In this document: positions 44,891-53,499 of the stretch, one piece after another
How positions within the stretch are numbered: position 1 is the stretch's first letter
How the letters are laid out: every line of letters starts with the position of its first letter
DNA from: Candidatus Limnocylindrales bacterium
GTDB taxonomy: Bacteria; Moduliflexota; Moduliflexia; Moduliflexales; JAUQPW01
Reading direction: 5' to 3'
Assembly (NCBI GenBank): GCA_035559535.1
Contig: DATMBG010000006.1
Coordinates: 1 to 64,000 of the forward strand
DNA: 64,000 bases
The notes under the pieces: generated by a model
Told to the model about the DNA's origin: nothing
Seen by the model: only the letters and a program-made list of their open reading frames with translations
Database searches by the model: none
Made by a program: the position numbers and the translations under genes

Positions 44891-47800
44891 TTACTGTCCC
44901 TCAATAATTGTAATCTCCTGGTTGACCGGAACATTCTTCAAGGTCTGTTTTATACCACTGGGCCATTCGATTGAAATCCGATCAACCAAGGTAATCTGGC
45001 CCAACCCAAAGTGGAGAGGGCCGGCTCCCTGGGAAAGATAATGTCCACCTCCACCACCATTGGCCTCTCGATATTGAATAGTTTGGCCGCTCTTGATCTG
45101 AACCTTGGTTCCCAACCCTTGTCGGTCGCTTAGGGTTCCTATGAGCTTGATCTTAAGCCAGTTGTTTCCATTTCCTTCGTTATGATAAAGAAAATGCGGT
45201 CCTTTTTGAAAGGGAAAGGGATCCTGTCCATTGGTAACAAAGAGATCTAGAAATCCATCGTTATCATAATCCCCCCAGGCAGCACCACGGCCTCGACCTT
45301 CCCCTAAAGCTTCAACACCCCTCAAGCTGGCTACGTTGGTAAAAGTTCCATCCCGATTGTTTCTATAGAGATAGTTGGGAGCATCTCCTGCAGAAGCACT
45401 TCCAGAGTTGACTACATAAAGATCTAGATAACCATCGTTATCGAAATCTCCCCATACCGCAGCGTTGTTATTACTGGTGCTTCCGACTCCAGCTTGATCG
45501 GTTACATCTGTAAACGTCCCATCTCCATTATTCCTATAAAGGGTATCCTTCAAAATTTGCGCTTGAGAGGATGGCGTAATGCGGAGAAATCCTTGTAAGG
45601 GAGTAATCGAGGTTAGGCAACACCCCGTAATGACCCCATAAAATTGGTAATTGCCATTACCATCTCCACTCCATCGAACGTGCCAGATTCTTGTGGAAGA
45701 AGTTCCATCCAGGTTATCTGCCCAAATGAAGAAACCTAAATTAACTCCCGGTACATAAATGGGTTGTCCAAGACTGGAATCTCCGGTTATCGAAAAGGGA
45801 ATTTCTCCCGGATGAATCCCTCCCTGCCCTATGAAAACCAACGTGGGCTGGTGATTTTTTCCCACATATAAATCGAACGTAAGGGACTCTGCACTCGTTT
45901 GAAAGTCAAATCCTGTACCGGTATGACCGGTTATTTTATCGGTGAAGGAAACCACGGAAGCATTCCAGGACAGGCTCCCATTTTGATCATTGAAACCTCT
46001 GGATATGAAAAGATCCAGGTTACCATCGTTATTATAATCCCCCCAGGCAATACCTTTTCCATTGGTTAGAGGACCAAGACCTGCAGCCTCTGTGACATTC
46101 TTAAACTTTCCATGTTTGTTATTCTTCAGCAAAATATCAGGCCCATCCCCTACACAGAGGATATCCGGAAAGCCATCTTTATCATAATCTGCAAAAGCGC
46201 ACTCGGGATACTGAAGTCCCCCAAGACCGGCCTGTGCCGTCACATCTGTAAAGGTCCCATTTCCATTATTCCTATAGAGGACTAAAGGCGTGTCCAGATT
46301 CCCAATCAGAAGGTCCAGGTATCCATCGTTATCATAATCTCCCCAGGCTACACTTCGTCCCCTCCCAAAAGCATTGGGAACCCCTGCTAACAGGGTAATA
46401 TCCCTGAAATGTCCGGCTCCGGTATTCAAATAAAATCTATCCCGCTTCCCACCCACATCGGTTCCGTTACTTGCTCCGATAGTTATGAACAAATCCAGAT
46501 CCCCGTCATTATCGAAGTCTCCCCATGCGGAGCCGTGATAGTCTTGCTCTGCTACAATACCGGAGTTTTGTTGAATATTCGTAAACGTTCCATTTCCATT
46601 ATTTTGATACAACCGAGGAGCAAGTTCATAGTGATTATCCACAAAGAGGTCGAGATTTCCATCATTATTGAAATCACCCCAGATGGGATTTCCAAAGGTA
46701 TAGCCTTCCGGGGAAAGTCCTGAAGAAAGTGTAACATCGGTAAAAGTGGGAATTACCAGTCGTTTTCGTAGCTCCCCCTGAACTCCCTTTGCTTCTAACA
46801 CAATTCGATCGGGATTAGTCAATACAGTGACGAGGCCATATCCCGCATTTCCATTGTTACCGGATATAATTCCTTCACTCCAGGTTCCTTTGGGACCAGA
46901 GTCTCCACTCAAAAGGTTCGTATGGGGAACATTAAGCTCAGGAAGCCCGGCAAAAGTTCCGTCATCGATCCCACCTCCTGAATGTAAGTCTGCAGAGATA
47001 AGGATAACCCCCTGGATGTTGTTCTGTCGGATAAAATCTAAAATTTCGATCCGTTCTGTGTTATAAGCTCCCCAACTATCCCTGGGCTTACAGGTGGGAT
47101 TAAAGCATACGGTGGAGATCAAAAACTTCCATCGAGCTGTTGAGGCTAATAAGCCGGCTTTTAGCCAATCTTTCTGCCCATCGGGAATATGATCCCCGTC
47201 AAGCATGGACTTCTCCGGTCCATCCGGGTCGGTACTGGGATCTCTTTGGGACCGTAGGTCCAACATGAAAAATTCGGCCTGACCGTAAGTAAATTTATAC
47301 CAGATACCGCCTGTGGGGTTCGCCAAGTCAGGGGATGGGTAATACTCCCGAAAAGCTCGTATGGCATCTGCCCGCCCCGGAAACGTCTTGTCCCCATTAT
47401 TGGTTCCATAATCATGATCGTCATAAACATGGAATAAAGGAAATCGAGGAGCGAGGTAATAAAAGAAATCAAACCCCGAAGCAGTATATAATCCTCGAAC
47501 TTCCCGGTGCATGCGCCGCATCTCTTCCAGTGTCTGAGGATCTCTGTGATCAAAATCGCCAATCTGAAGGATAAAGGCCGGAGACTCTGCGGTTACCTGG
47601 GTATAAACCGGAGCCGGAACGGTAGGATATTTTTTAGTATTGATGAGATCTGCCAGAATAGCAAAACGGAAATCTCTAGCTGTACCGGGAGGAGGAAAGG
47701 TGGTAAAGGAGGGAAAAGGAGTAATCTGTTGAGGAAAACCATCCACCAGAACACGATAAGAGTAACGCGTCTCAGGTTTCAGGCCATTAAGCGTAATAAG

Positions 47801-48163
47801 GGTTGTAAAGTCCGTATCTGTTCCTGTCAGAACAGGAGCAGTCTGAAGAGGTGAGGTAAGGGCCGCATCCTCAGAAAATTCAATAACCACAGACGCGGCA
47901 CTATCGGTCCGGACAAAAACTTTGGCAGAAGTATCTGTTACAGCGCCAACCAATGGACCATCGGTCTGAACAGCAGCTAACAAAGGTTCTACCGGTAAAA
48001 GTAAGAAGACGAAAGACAAAAGACAAAAAATAAAGACCCCAGGTAGGGTGTCTTTATCGAATCTAACTGAAGAAATAAAAGGGAAAAGATCATGGTTCGT
48101 AGGTTCTTTTGGTTTTTGCTTTTTTAAATAAAAAAGCGAGAGCAGGAAAACTCTCCTTTTCAT
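44891..48163 (-). CDS. PhoD-like phosphatase fused to FG-GAP repeats and ASPIC/UnbV domain
   Basis: About 1090 residues. A hydrophobic signal segment (GVFIFCLLSFVFLLLPVEPLLA) precedes a fibronectin-like N domain (TDGPLVGAVTDTSAKVFVRT) and a PhoD-type metallophosphatase domain with LQIGDFDHRDP and VYDDHDYGTNNGDK metal ligands. A propeller of FG-GAP/VCBS repeats (WGDFNNDGNLDLFV, WGDYDNDGFLDLFVTN) follows, interrupted by an insert of about 170 residues, and an ASPIC/UnbV domain ends the protein (DRISIEWPSGIKQTL). Likely a secreted, calcium-binding phosphodiesterase or phosphatase. I prefer ATG 48163; the longer start at 48202 overlaps the upstream gene by 23 bp. Confidence 0.88.
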   Translation of the reverse strand: MKRRVFLLSLFYLKKQKPKEPTNHDLFPFISSVRFDKDTLPGVFIFCLLSFVFLLLPVEPLLAAVQTDGPLVGAVTDTSAKVFVRTDSAASVVIEFSEDAALTSPLQTAPVLTGTDTDFTTLITLNGLKPETRYSYRVLVDGFPQQITPFPSFTTFPPPGTARDFRFAILADLINTKKYPTVPAPVYTQVTAESPAFILQIGDFDHRDPQTLEEMRRMHREVRGLYTASGFDFFYYLAPRFPLFHVYDDHDYGTNNGDKTFPGRADAIRAFREYYPSPDLANPTGGIWYKFTYGQAEFFMLDLRSQRDPSTDPDGPEKSMLDGDHIPDGQKDWLKAGLLASTARWKFLISTVCFNPTCKPRDSWGAYNTERIEILDFIRQNNIQGVILISADLHSGGGIDDGTFAGLPELNVPHTNLLSGDSGPKGTWSEGIISGNNGNAGYGLVTVLTNPDRIVLEAKGVQGELRKRLVIPTFTDVTLSSGLSPEGYTFGNPIWGDFNNDGNLDLFVDNHYELAPRLYQNNGNGTFTNIQQNSGIVAEQDYHGSAWGDFDNDGDLDLFITIGASNGTDVGGKRDRFYLNTGAGHFRDITLLAGVPNAFGRGRSVAWGDYDNDGYLDLLIGNLDTPLVLYRNNGNGTFTDVTAQAGLGGLQYPECAFADYDKDGFPDILCVGDGPDILLKNNKHGKFKNVTEAAGLGPLTNGKGIAWGDYNNDGNLDLFISRGFNDQNGSLSWNASVVSFTDKITGHTGTGFDFQTSAESLTFDLYVGKNHQPTLVFIGQGGIHPGEIPFSITGDSSLGQPIYVPGVNLGFFIWADNLDGTSSTRIWHVRWSGDGNGNYQFYGVITGCCLTSITPLQGFLRITPSSQAQILKDTLYRNNGDGTFTDVTDQAGVGSTSNNNAAVWGDFDNDGYLDLYVVNSGSASAGDAPNYLYRNNRDGTFTNVASLRGVEALGEGRGRGAAWGDYDNDGFLDLFVTNGQDPFPFQKGPHFLYHNEGNGNNWLKIKLIGTLSDRQGLGTKVQIKSGQTIQYREANGGGGGHYLSQGAGPLHFGLGQITLVDRISIEWPSGIKQTLKNVPVNQEITIIEGQ

Positions 48164-48179
48164 TTTTATTGGTTTCCTT

Positions 48180-49763
48180 TCATTTTTCCAGAGGCGATTC
48201 ATTTAAAACTTCTATTTTTGCCGACCTCAGGATCTGGAGGGTTTCTCGATATAATCGCCTGGCTTCAGGCAGGTTATTACGATGGAGATGATCTATGATT
48301 TGGTTCAGTTTGGTTTGAGCTTCAAGAAGTTGATCCCCAACCTGGGGATAGTCTTTCTGGAGGAGATCCAGGGTATTTCTGGCTTCCTGGAATTCCTCTA
48401 TGGATTTAGGTAAGTCCCGGGTAGAAAGTGCCCTTCTAGCCTGGCGCAATTGTTGGGTTAGTTGGCGAATTGTAGAAGTGGAAAGTTCATTGCCAAGGGG
48501 TTTCGATCCTTCCAGGGTGGAGGTTCCATTATCTATTGTTTCTGAGCTTTTACTTGTACCGGACTTTTGAAATTCAGAAGATTTGACCGAGACCCTTTGA
48601 AGTTGGGTAGCTGCAAATTGGATATCTTCCCTAAACTCTGGATTAACCACATCAAACTCATAAATTTCCAGGTAACTCGCTCCTCCTGCAAGGCCATTTT
48701 CTATAGCTTTTCGTAAGTTCCCCACCCGATTGGCCGTACCCAACATCTGAAATCCAATCGTCGTTTGCTTACTGAACTGTTGCAGGACCTTTAACCTTTC
48801 GGGGGAGGTATTAGCACTTAACCAATTTCCCTGGATAAACAACCGGCTCTTATAGGTCCCGAGGCCATAATCGATAATTTGTTGAGGAAGCTCCCGGTTT
48901 CCTAGGATTTGAAAAGCCATGTTTAAGACAATCGCTTTATTTGGAAAGGCCCTGGCATAGGCATCTATGCATTGTTTCCAGGCATCGAGTAGTTTAGCCG
49001 GGGTATACCCAAAACTTTCCCAGTCTTTTTCTTTACCTCGGAGATGGAATTCCACTGAAGTAACGGTAGGCCCTGCAACGGCAACCGCATAAAGGTTAGG
49101 ATTGGCCCGGTATCGCTTTCCCAGATTATCGATAAAATTTGTCCACTTAGCTAAATAAACGGGATCCCAGGGGACCGGTAGAGAAGGCAGTCTATCCTGA
49201 ACAGGGGGTCCACCATCTGGAAGCCCTTGTTCATTGCCTATAAAGGTCTCTCCTCTATCAGGGTTGGAAGAAAAGCGCTTTTTGCGGGGAGAACGTCCCC
49301 TATCGTCTGGTCGCTGAACCCTTTGAGCGCCCGCTTGATAGACCCACTCGGGTGTAAAAACACCGGGGTGAACCCGAAGGATAACTTTTTTATTGTATTG
49401 GGCGGCCGTTTGAAAAACTTCATCGAGATAACTCCAGACATAATGACCTTCCACAGGCTCTAGGGTCCACCATTTAACCCGGGGACTTATTCCTCGAACA
49501 TACGGAGAATTTAACCCTGTTGGATTAAAAGGTTCCTCCATTTTATTCAGGACATAAACCCCATAACCTTCGCTAGAGATGCCACTCATCTCCGTTCCTT
49601 CTTCCTGCGGTGAGTCTGTCGAATCCATAAAAGCTAAAGAAGAAGTAGGGACACAGCAGGTTGTGCCGGTACGGGATGAAGGGACAGAAGGTAGAAAACA
49701 AAAAACAAAAAGTAAAGAAAAGAAGAAAAAAAACCTCTTTCTGATTAATAACCAAAATTGCAT
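48180..49763 (-). CDS. Secreted TIM-barrel (GH42-like) protein with helical C-terminal domain
   Basis: A 527-residue protein with a very hydrophobic signal sequence (RKRFFFFFSLLFVFCFLPSV). Residues about 70-390 resemble a beta-galactosidase/GH42-like barrel (GISPRVKWWTLEPVEGHYVWSYLD, KKVILRVHPGVFTPEWVYQAG, YAVAVAGPTVTSVEFHL, KAIVLNMAFQI). I cannot assign the two catalytic acids with certainty. Residues about 430-520 are a helical, TPR-like region (RQARRALSTRDLPKSIEEFQEA). It is probably an exported glycan-binding or glycan-cleaving protein. It precedes the PhoD-like gene by 16 bp, suggesting co-expression. Confidence 0.65.
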   Translation of the reverse strand: MQFWLLIRKRFFFFFSLLFVFCFLPSVPSSRTGTTCCVPTSSLAFMDSTDSPQEEGTEMSGISSEGYGVYVLNKMEEPFNPTGLNSPYVRGISPRVKWWTLEPVEGHYVWSYLDEVFQTAAQYNKKVILRVHPGVFTPEWVYQAGAQRVQRPDDRGRSPRKKRFSSNPDRGETFIGNEQGLPDGGPPVQDRLPSLPVPWDPVYLAKWTNFIDNLGKRYRANPNLYAVAVAGPTVTSVEFHLRGKEKDWESFGYTPAKLLDAWKQCIDAYARAFPNKAIVLNMAFQILGNRELPQQIIDYGLGTYKSRLFIQGNWLSANTSPERLKVLQQFSKQTTIGFQMLGTANRVGNLRKAIENGLAGGASYLEIYEFDVVNPEFREDIQFAATQLQRVSVKSSEFQKSGTSKSSETIDNGTSTLEGSKPLGNELSTSTIRQLTQQLRQARRALSTRDLPKSIEEFQEARNTLDLLQKDYPQVGDQLLEAQTKLNQIIDHLHRNNLPEARRLYRETLQILRSAKIEVLNESPLEK

Positions 49764-49778
49764 ATATCTTCTTTGATT

Positions 49779-50774
49779 TTATTCTATATGGGTAAGTCCT
49801 GTCGCAAGCAATAATTGAATCACAGGAACTCCATTTTCAACTCTTTCCTTCTCCATACGTGTCCAATAAAGCCAGCTATCTGGATATCGCGCAACATAAT
49901 ACTCCAATTGTGTGAAGTAATTCTGGACAATTCCTTTGAAGACTTCCTCATCTTCTTGCTGGACTTTGATAGGTTCCTTAAAAACAAAATGATGGGTTCC
50001 GTCTTCCCGTCGGATTACAAAGCTTAGAACTATAGGCGCACCGCTTTTTGCAGCCATAAGAACAGGTCCAAGCGGCGCTTTCAGCTTGACATTAAAGAAG
50101 TTGACTAAGGTGAATTTTTTTCCTAGAGGTCCGTCCCCGGCTGCACTGATAACTCGATTTTCTGCCAGGGATCGATACTGGTTTATAACTGCAGAAACCA
50201 GGGATTTTGAGGAGGTAATAATCTGGAAATTTCCTCGTTCTTTCCAGATCGAAGATCTGAGGTCTAAGATTTTCTGGGAAATCCAGGGACTTGCCCCTTT
50301 CGTCCCTGTTAATACCAGGATAGGACTCATTTTGTAGCCTTTATAGGTCAGATAAGTAGCTATCAGATTGGCAGAGCTAAAATGAAAATTTACTCCTACA
50401 ACACCTTTCCCTTCGGCTAAGGCCTGATCTAGATAACTTATCCCTTCATTGCTACAGGCGTCAAAATATTTTTTATAATCCTCTCTCGCCATAATAAAGA
50501 GATCGGTATAGGCCTTTTGTTTATGGATATAAATACCCCGTACAACGGCTTTTTTCTCCTGAAAATTAAGTTTATCTCCCAAAACCATATCCAGATTATG
50601 GATTATTTTACGTTTTTGTTTAGAAGGGACAAACAAGTAATGGATACTACCCAGTAAGGTGGCTATCTGATAACCGATCCGGAAAGGTAAAACTTGAATT
50701 AGCCAGCGATAGGGATAATAAACCAGAAGTAAAGAAAAATCCTTAAGATAGCGCTTTATGGGGAATTCTTTCAT
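49779..50774 (-). CDS. LpxL/HtrB-family acyltransferase, variant motif (copy 1)
   Basis: A 331-residue protein of the lipid A/lysophospholipid acyltransferase family, with an N-terminal membrane helix (LLLVYYPYRWLIQVLPFRIGY) and GKGVVGVNFHFSSANL where the family has the HX4(D/E) catalytic dyad. Here the motif reads H131-FSSA-N136, so the acidic partner is replaced by Asn. Later blocks (AAGDGPLGKKFTLVNFFNVKLKAPLGPVLMAAKSGAPIV) match the family. It could be an acyltransferase with altered chemistry or an acyl-binding protein. Closely related copies lie at 50802-51773 and 57776-58756. Confidence 0.85.
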   Translation of the reverse strand: MKEFPIKRYLKDFSLLLVYYPYRWLIQVLPFRIGYQIATLLGSIHYLFVPSKQKRKIIHNLDMVLGDKLNFQEKKAVVRGIYIHKQKAYTDLFIMAREDYKKYFDACSNEGISYLDQALAEGKGVVGVNFHFSSANLIATYLTYKGYKMSPILVLTGTKGASPWISQKILDLRSSIWKERGNFQIITSSKSLVSAVINQYRSLAENRVISAAGDGPLGKKFTLVNFFNVKLKAPLGPVLMAAKSGAPIVLSFVIRREDGTHHFVFKEPIKVQQEDEEVFKGIVQNYFTQLEYYVARYPDSWLYWTRMEKERVENGVPVIQLLLATGLTHIE

Positions 50775-50801
50775 AGAGTTTGACTGAGCTCACCAGAGGT
50801 T

Positions 50802-51773
50802 TTAATCGGTTATTCCGGGAATTACCTGCATTACAGGAACTCCATTCTCAAAACCTTCCTTCTCCATGCGTGCCCAATGGGTCCAATAATCGGGATGCTG
50901 GGAAATATAATGCTCTAAATGCCGGATATATTCCTGAACAGCTCCTTTTAAGATTTCTTCCTCCTCTCCCTCGACCTGAATCGGTTCTTTAAAGACGAAA
51001 TATTGCGTAAAGTCTTTTTGCAAAATCACAAAACCAGGAACTATCCCTGCGCCGCTTTTTGCAGCCATGAGGACAGGTCCCAGAGGAACTTTTAGTTTTA
51101 CATTAAAAAAGTCTACCAGAGTAAATCTTTTCCCAAGTGCCCCATCTCCCGTTGCATCGATAATTTGATTCTGCTTTAAGCACTCATACTGAATTCTAAC
51201 TAAAGACAACAGAGATTTCAAGGAGGTAATAACTTGATAATTTCCCCGTGTTTTCCAGATGGAACTTTTAATACCCAGGACCTTTTGTGAAACCCAGGGG
51301 CTGGTATCCTTGAGATGGGTGGGCAATACCAGTAAAGGAGTTATTTTATAACCTCGATAAGCTAAATAGGCTGAAACCAGATTAACAGGACCAAAATGAA
51401 AGGTGACGACTACTAAACCTTTACCTCGAGATAAAACTTCGTCTATATAATTCAGACCTTCTACCTTACAGGCCCGGAAATACTTCCCATAATCTTTTCT
51501 TCCCATAATAAAAAGATCCATGAGGATCCTGTGTTTAGTAGCATAAAAACGTTTTAAAATAGTTTTCTTTTCTTGAAGGTTAAACTTATCGCCAAAAATG
51601 AGATTTAAGTTAGTAAGAATTTGATGTTTTTGTTTAGGGGAAGCGAAGAGATATTGGATATTTCCCAATAAAGTAGCCAGCTTATAGCTAATCCGAAAGG
51701 GTAAAGTCTGGATTAGCCAACGATAGGGAAAATAAACCAGCAAAAGCAGGAGGTTTTTGAAATACAGCTTCAT
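50802..51773 (-). CDS. LpxL/HtrB-family acyltransferase, variant motif (copy 2)
   Basis: A 323-residue paralogue of copy 1, located 27 bp upstream of it on the same strand. I set the start at 51773 (MKLYFKNLLLLLVYFPYRW), aligned with the other copies. The longer frame from 51932 only adds repeat-derived residues, including a translated palindrome. The dyad position reads H126-FGPV-N131, again lacking the acidic residue. The family block ATGDGALGKRFTLVDFFNVKLKVPLGPVLM is conserved. Tandem duplication with copy 1 is evident; function is as uncertain as for copy 1. Confidence 0.84.
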   Translation of the reverse strand: MKLYFKNLLLLLVYFPYRWLIQTLPFRISYKLATLLGNIQYLFASPKQKHQILTNLNLIFGDKFNLQEKKTILKRFYATKHRILMDLFIMGRKDYGKYFRACKVEGLNYIDEVLSRGKGLVVVTFHFGPVNLVSAYLAYRGYKITPLLVLPTHLKDTSPWVSQKVLGIKSSIWKTRGNYQVITSLKSLLSLVRIQYECLKQNQIIDATGDGALGKRFTLVDFFNVKLKVPLGPVLMAAKSGAGIVPGFVILQKDFTQYFVFKEPIQVEGEEEEILKGAVQEYIRHLEHYISQHPDYWTHWARMEKEGFENGVPVMQVIPGITD

Positions 51774-51892
51774 GTTAATGATCCGGAGCGCCCTTGAACC
51801 CGGTACCCGGTTTTGTGAAATCGTATATGCACCTGTATAACAGAGGTTACGGCTTAAGACCTTAACACAGGCACAGCATGCTGTGTCCCTGC

Positions 51893-51965
51893 TACTTTGT
51901 AAAGTTAATGCTGTGTAACGCTCTGCCCTCACCCCAGGCCCCTCTCCTACGCTGCGGAGAGGGGT
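51893..51965 (-). repeat. Dispersed 75-bp palindrome-plus-tail repeat, copy B
   Basis: Read on the minus strand it matches copy A across both the CCCCTCTCC...GGAGAGGGG palindrome and the TTAACTTTACAAAGTA tail, with substitutions in between. Confidence 0.8.
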
Positions 51966-52068
51966 GAGAAGATCTCTGGGTTAGCTTCTGGTGAACCCCT
52001 TCTTCCGAAGCTTCGGGAGAGGGGTGCTTTGGGAGTTGGCCTGTTTAAGGACTAAATCTCTATTCGTC

Positions 52069-52235
52069 CTATTCGATGAGATTCGGTCTCAACAAATTGT
52101 TCTGCCACCCCTTGTACCCATATAACCGATCATTTGGATGCTCGGCAATCCCATAGGCGAGTTAGATAAATACTCCCGGGCAATACCCTTTAGCCTACCT
52201 GATCGGTCAAGTGCATAATTCCTGCCAGAAGTGGA
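52069..52235 (-). pseudogene. Decayed 3' end of a further LpxL-like acyltransferase
   Basis: Minus-strand translation gives LKGIAREYLSN in one frame and LAYGIAEHPNDRLYGYKGW then a stop (52069-52071) in the next. Joined, these align with the C-terminal stretch of the neighbouring acyltransferases (FKGIVQNYFTQLEYYVARYP). One frameshift (near 52153-52167) and upstream stops break the frame. No more 5' portion is readable, so it is a short relic. Confidence 0.5.
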
Positions 52236-52355
52236 TTTTTATGGATTGCCTACTTCATAAGTTCAAGGGTAAGAATCGAAATCTTCGGGAACTTTGAACG
52301 TGTCTTTAAGGCAAGGGGAAAATGGAGGTTTTAAGTGGGATCGGAGAGATCAATG

Positions 52356-52411
52356 AAAAAGCCTAACTTCCTCCCTCCTGTCCTACAGAACCAGGAAGAT
52401 GAAAGTTAGGC
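52356..52411 (-). terminator. Rho-independent terminator of the Cys-rich protein gene
   Basis: On the minus strand GCCTAACTT pairs with AAGTTAGGC (plus positions 52403-52411 and 52361-52369), with additional inner pairing, directly followed by TTTTT (52360-52356). It lies 29 bp beyond the stop codon of the 120-residue secreted protein. Confidence 0.8.
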
Positions 52412-52439
52412 CGATAAAAGCTACTTTATAAAGGTTGAA

Positions 52440-52802
52440 TTATCGTGGAACACATAAACAAACGAAGTTTTTCTGGGCATACTCTTTCCCGTTAAAAGGC
52501 ACCAGGCAATTAAAGGTATCAGTTACATTCTTACCGGGAACATAACCTGAAGAATATTGTCTTCTCCCCCTCTTTGCTGATGTGGGTACACCGCAGACAA
52601 ATAGCTGAGCCGTTGCACCTGACTTACTTCCTTCAGCTCCCGCATAAACCGGAGCCTGACCGGCTCTGGTACAGGTCGTATCGCAATTGGTTCCAGGAGG
52701 TGCAGCTAACCAACTATAGTTGGCAGCCCAAACCAGATCTTCTACTAAAGAAATTCCTGTCAGTAAAACAGCTAAAGAGGCAATTAAAATTTTCGTTTTC
52801 AT
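52440..52802 (-). CDS. Small secreted six-cysteine protein, copy 1
   Basis: A 120-residue protein with a signal peptide (1-27, ending LVWA). The mature part has six Cys (40, 44, 70, 99, 115, 117) in the order NCDTTC, FVCGV, NCLVPF, VCLCVPR, suggesting three disulfides in a compact extracellular domain. GTNCDTTC, SGYVPGKNV and PFNGKE are the conserved blocks shared with the copy at 52992-53348. I do not recognise the family and assign no function. It has a good ribosome site (GGGAGG) and its own terminator. Confidence 0.85.
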   Translation of the reverse strand: MKTKILIASLAVLLTGISLVEDLVWAANYSWLAAPPGTNCDTTCTRAGQAPVYAGAEGSKSGATAQLFVCGVPTSAKRGRRQYSSGYVPGKNVTDTFNCLVPFNGKEYAQKNFVCLCVPR

Positions 52803-52935
52803 AGCTAACCTCCCTTTTTAGAGAAAAATTATAAAAACTGCCCACCTTCGATCCCTTTATAAGAAGACGCACAAATAACTTTAAGGTTTCTAGGCTGATA
52901 AAGAAATGTCTCCTGGGCTTACTTCTCATTAACCT

Positions 52936-52969
52936 CCCTTGTAGGAAAAAATTTCTTTCCCTACAAGGG
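52936..52969. other. 10-bp hairpin between the two Cys-rich genes
   Basis: CCCTTGTAGG (52936-52945) pairs with CCTACAAGGG (52960-52969). It lies in the spacer downstream of the second Cys-rich gene, without a T-tract on the minus strand. It may cause partial termination or stabilise the upstream message. Confidence 0.55.
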
Positions 52970-52991
52970 ATTTCCTCCTTAGAAGGATAAA

Positions 52992-53348
52992 TTATCGAGG
53001 AACACACAAGCAAACAAAGCTTTGTATGACGTTTTCTTTTCCATTAAAAGGTACATTGCAGGTCGTTGTTGCCACTACATTCTTACCGGGGACAAATCCG
53101 GAGGAATATTGTTGTCTCTGTCTCTGATATATTTTAACATCCACGCCACAGACGTAAAGTTGCGTAGCTGCACCTGATTTGCTCCCCTCGGTTCCAGAAT
53201 ACACCGCGACCTGACCGGCTCTTCCGCAAGTGGTATCACAGTTGGTTCCCTGGGCAGGTATCCAGGTGTAATTGGCGGCTAAAGTACTCTGGGAGAATAA
53301 AAAAATTCCTACCACCAGCAAAGAGGGTACTAAAACTTTGGTTTTCAT
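52992..53348 (-). CDS. Small secreted six-cysteine protein, copy 2
   Basis: A 118-residue tandem paralogue of the downstream gene: signal peptide 1-24 (STLA before ANYTW) and six Cys at 37, 41, 67, 97, 113, 115 in identical spacing pattern. The central part (VKIYQRQRQQYSS) is Arg/Gln-rich, as in copy 1 (KRGRRQYSS). AAGGAGG lies 6 nt before the ATG, and a good promoter lies about 80-110 bp upstream. High predicted expression and small size suggest an abundant secreted protein; function unknown. Confidence 0.86.
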   Translation of the reverse strand: MKTKVLVPSLLVVGIFLFSQSTLAANYTWIPAQGTNCDTTCGRAGQVAVYSGTEGSKSGAATQLYVCGVDVKIYQRQRQQYSSGFVPGKNVVATTTCNVPFNGKENVIQSFVCLCVPR

Positions 53349-53427
53349 AGGAGCCTCCTTTTTATCCGAAAGGTTAACAGTTGTTTTACTAACTTTTGTT
53401 AATTAAACGGATTATTACGGAGGCTAG

Positions 53428-53456
53428 ATACTAACGTTTTTTTATTCTTCCGTCAA
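53428..53456 (-). promoter_or_regulatory. Sigma-70-type promoter for the Cys-rich protein genes
   Basis: On the minus strand TTGACG (53456-53451), a 17-bp A-rich spacer, and TAGTAT (53433-53428). This is five of six and four of six matches to the consensus with ideal spacing. It is correctly placed for the gene starting at 53348. Confidence 0.55.
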
Positions 53457-53499
53457 TCAAAAAGTTTATAAATTTTCTCCGGGTAACGGTATTTTTTCT

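Larger units (their letters stand above)
51774..52439. other. Repeat-laden intergenic region with acyltransferase remnant
   Basis: This stretch holds a CACAGCATGCTGTG palindrome (51872-51885), dispersed repeat copy B (51893-51965), a GAAGCTTC-centred palindrome near 52005-52025, a decayed acyltransferase 3' end and the terminator of the Cys-rich gene. No intact gene. Confidence 0.7.

Noticed and set aside
51774-51932. 53-residue N-terminal extension of acyltransferase copy 2
   Set aside because: It translates a palindrome and repeat tail and is absent from the other copies.
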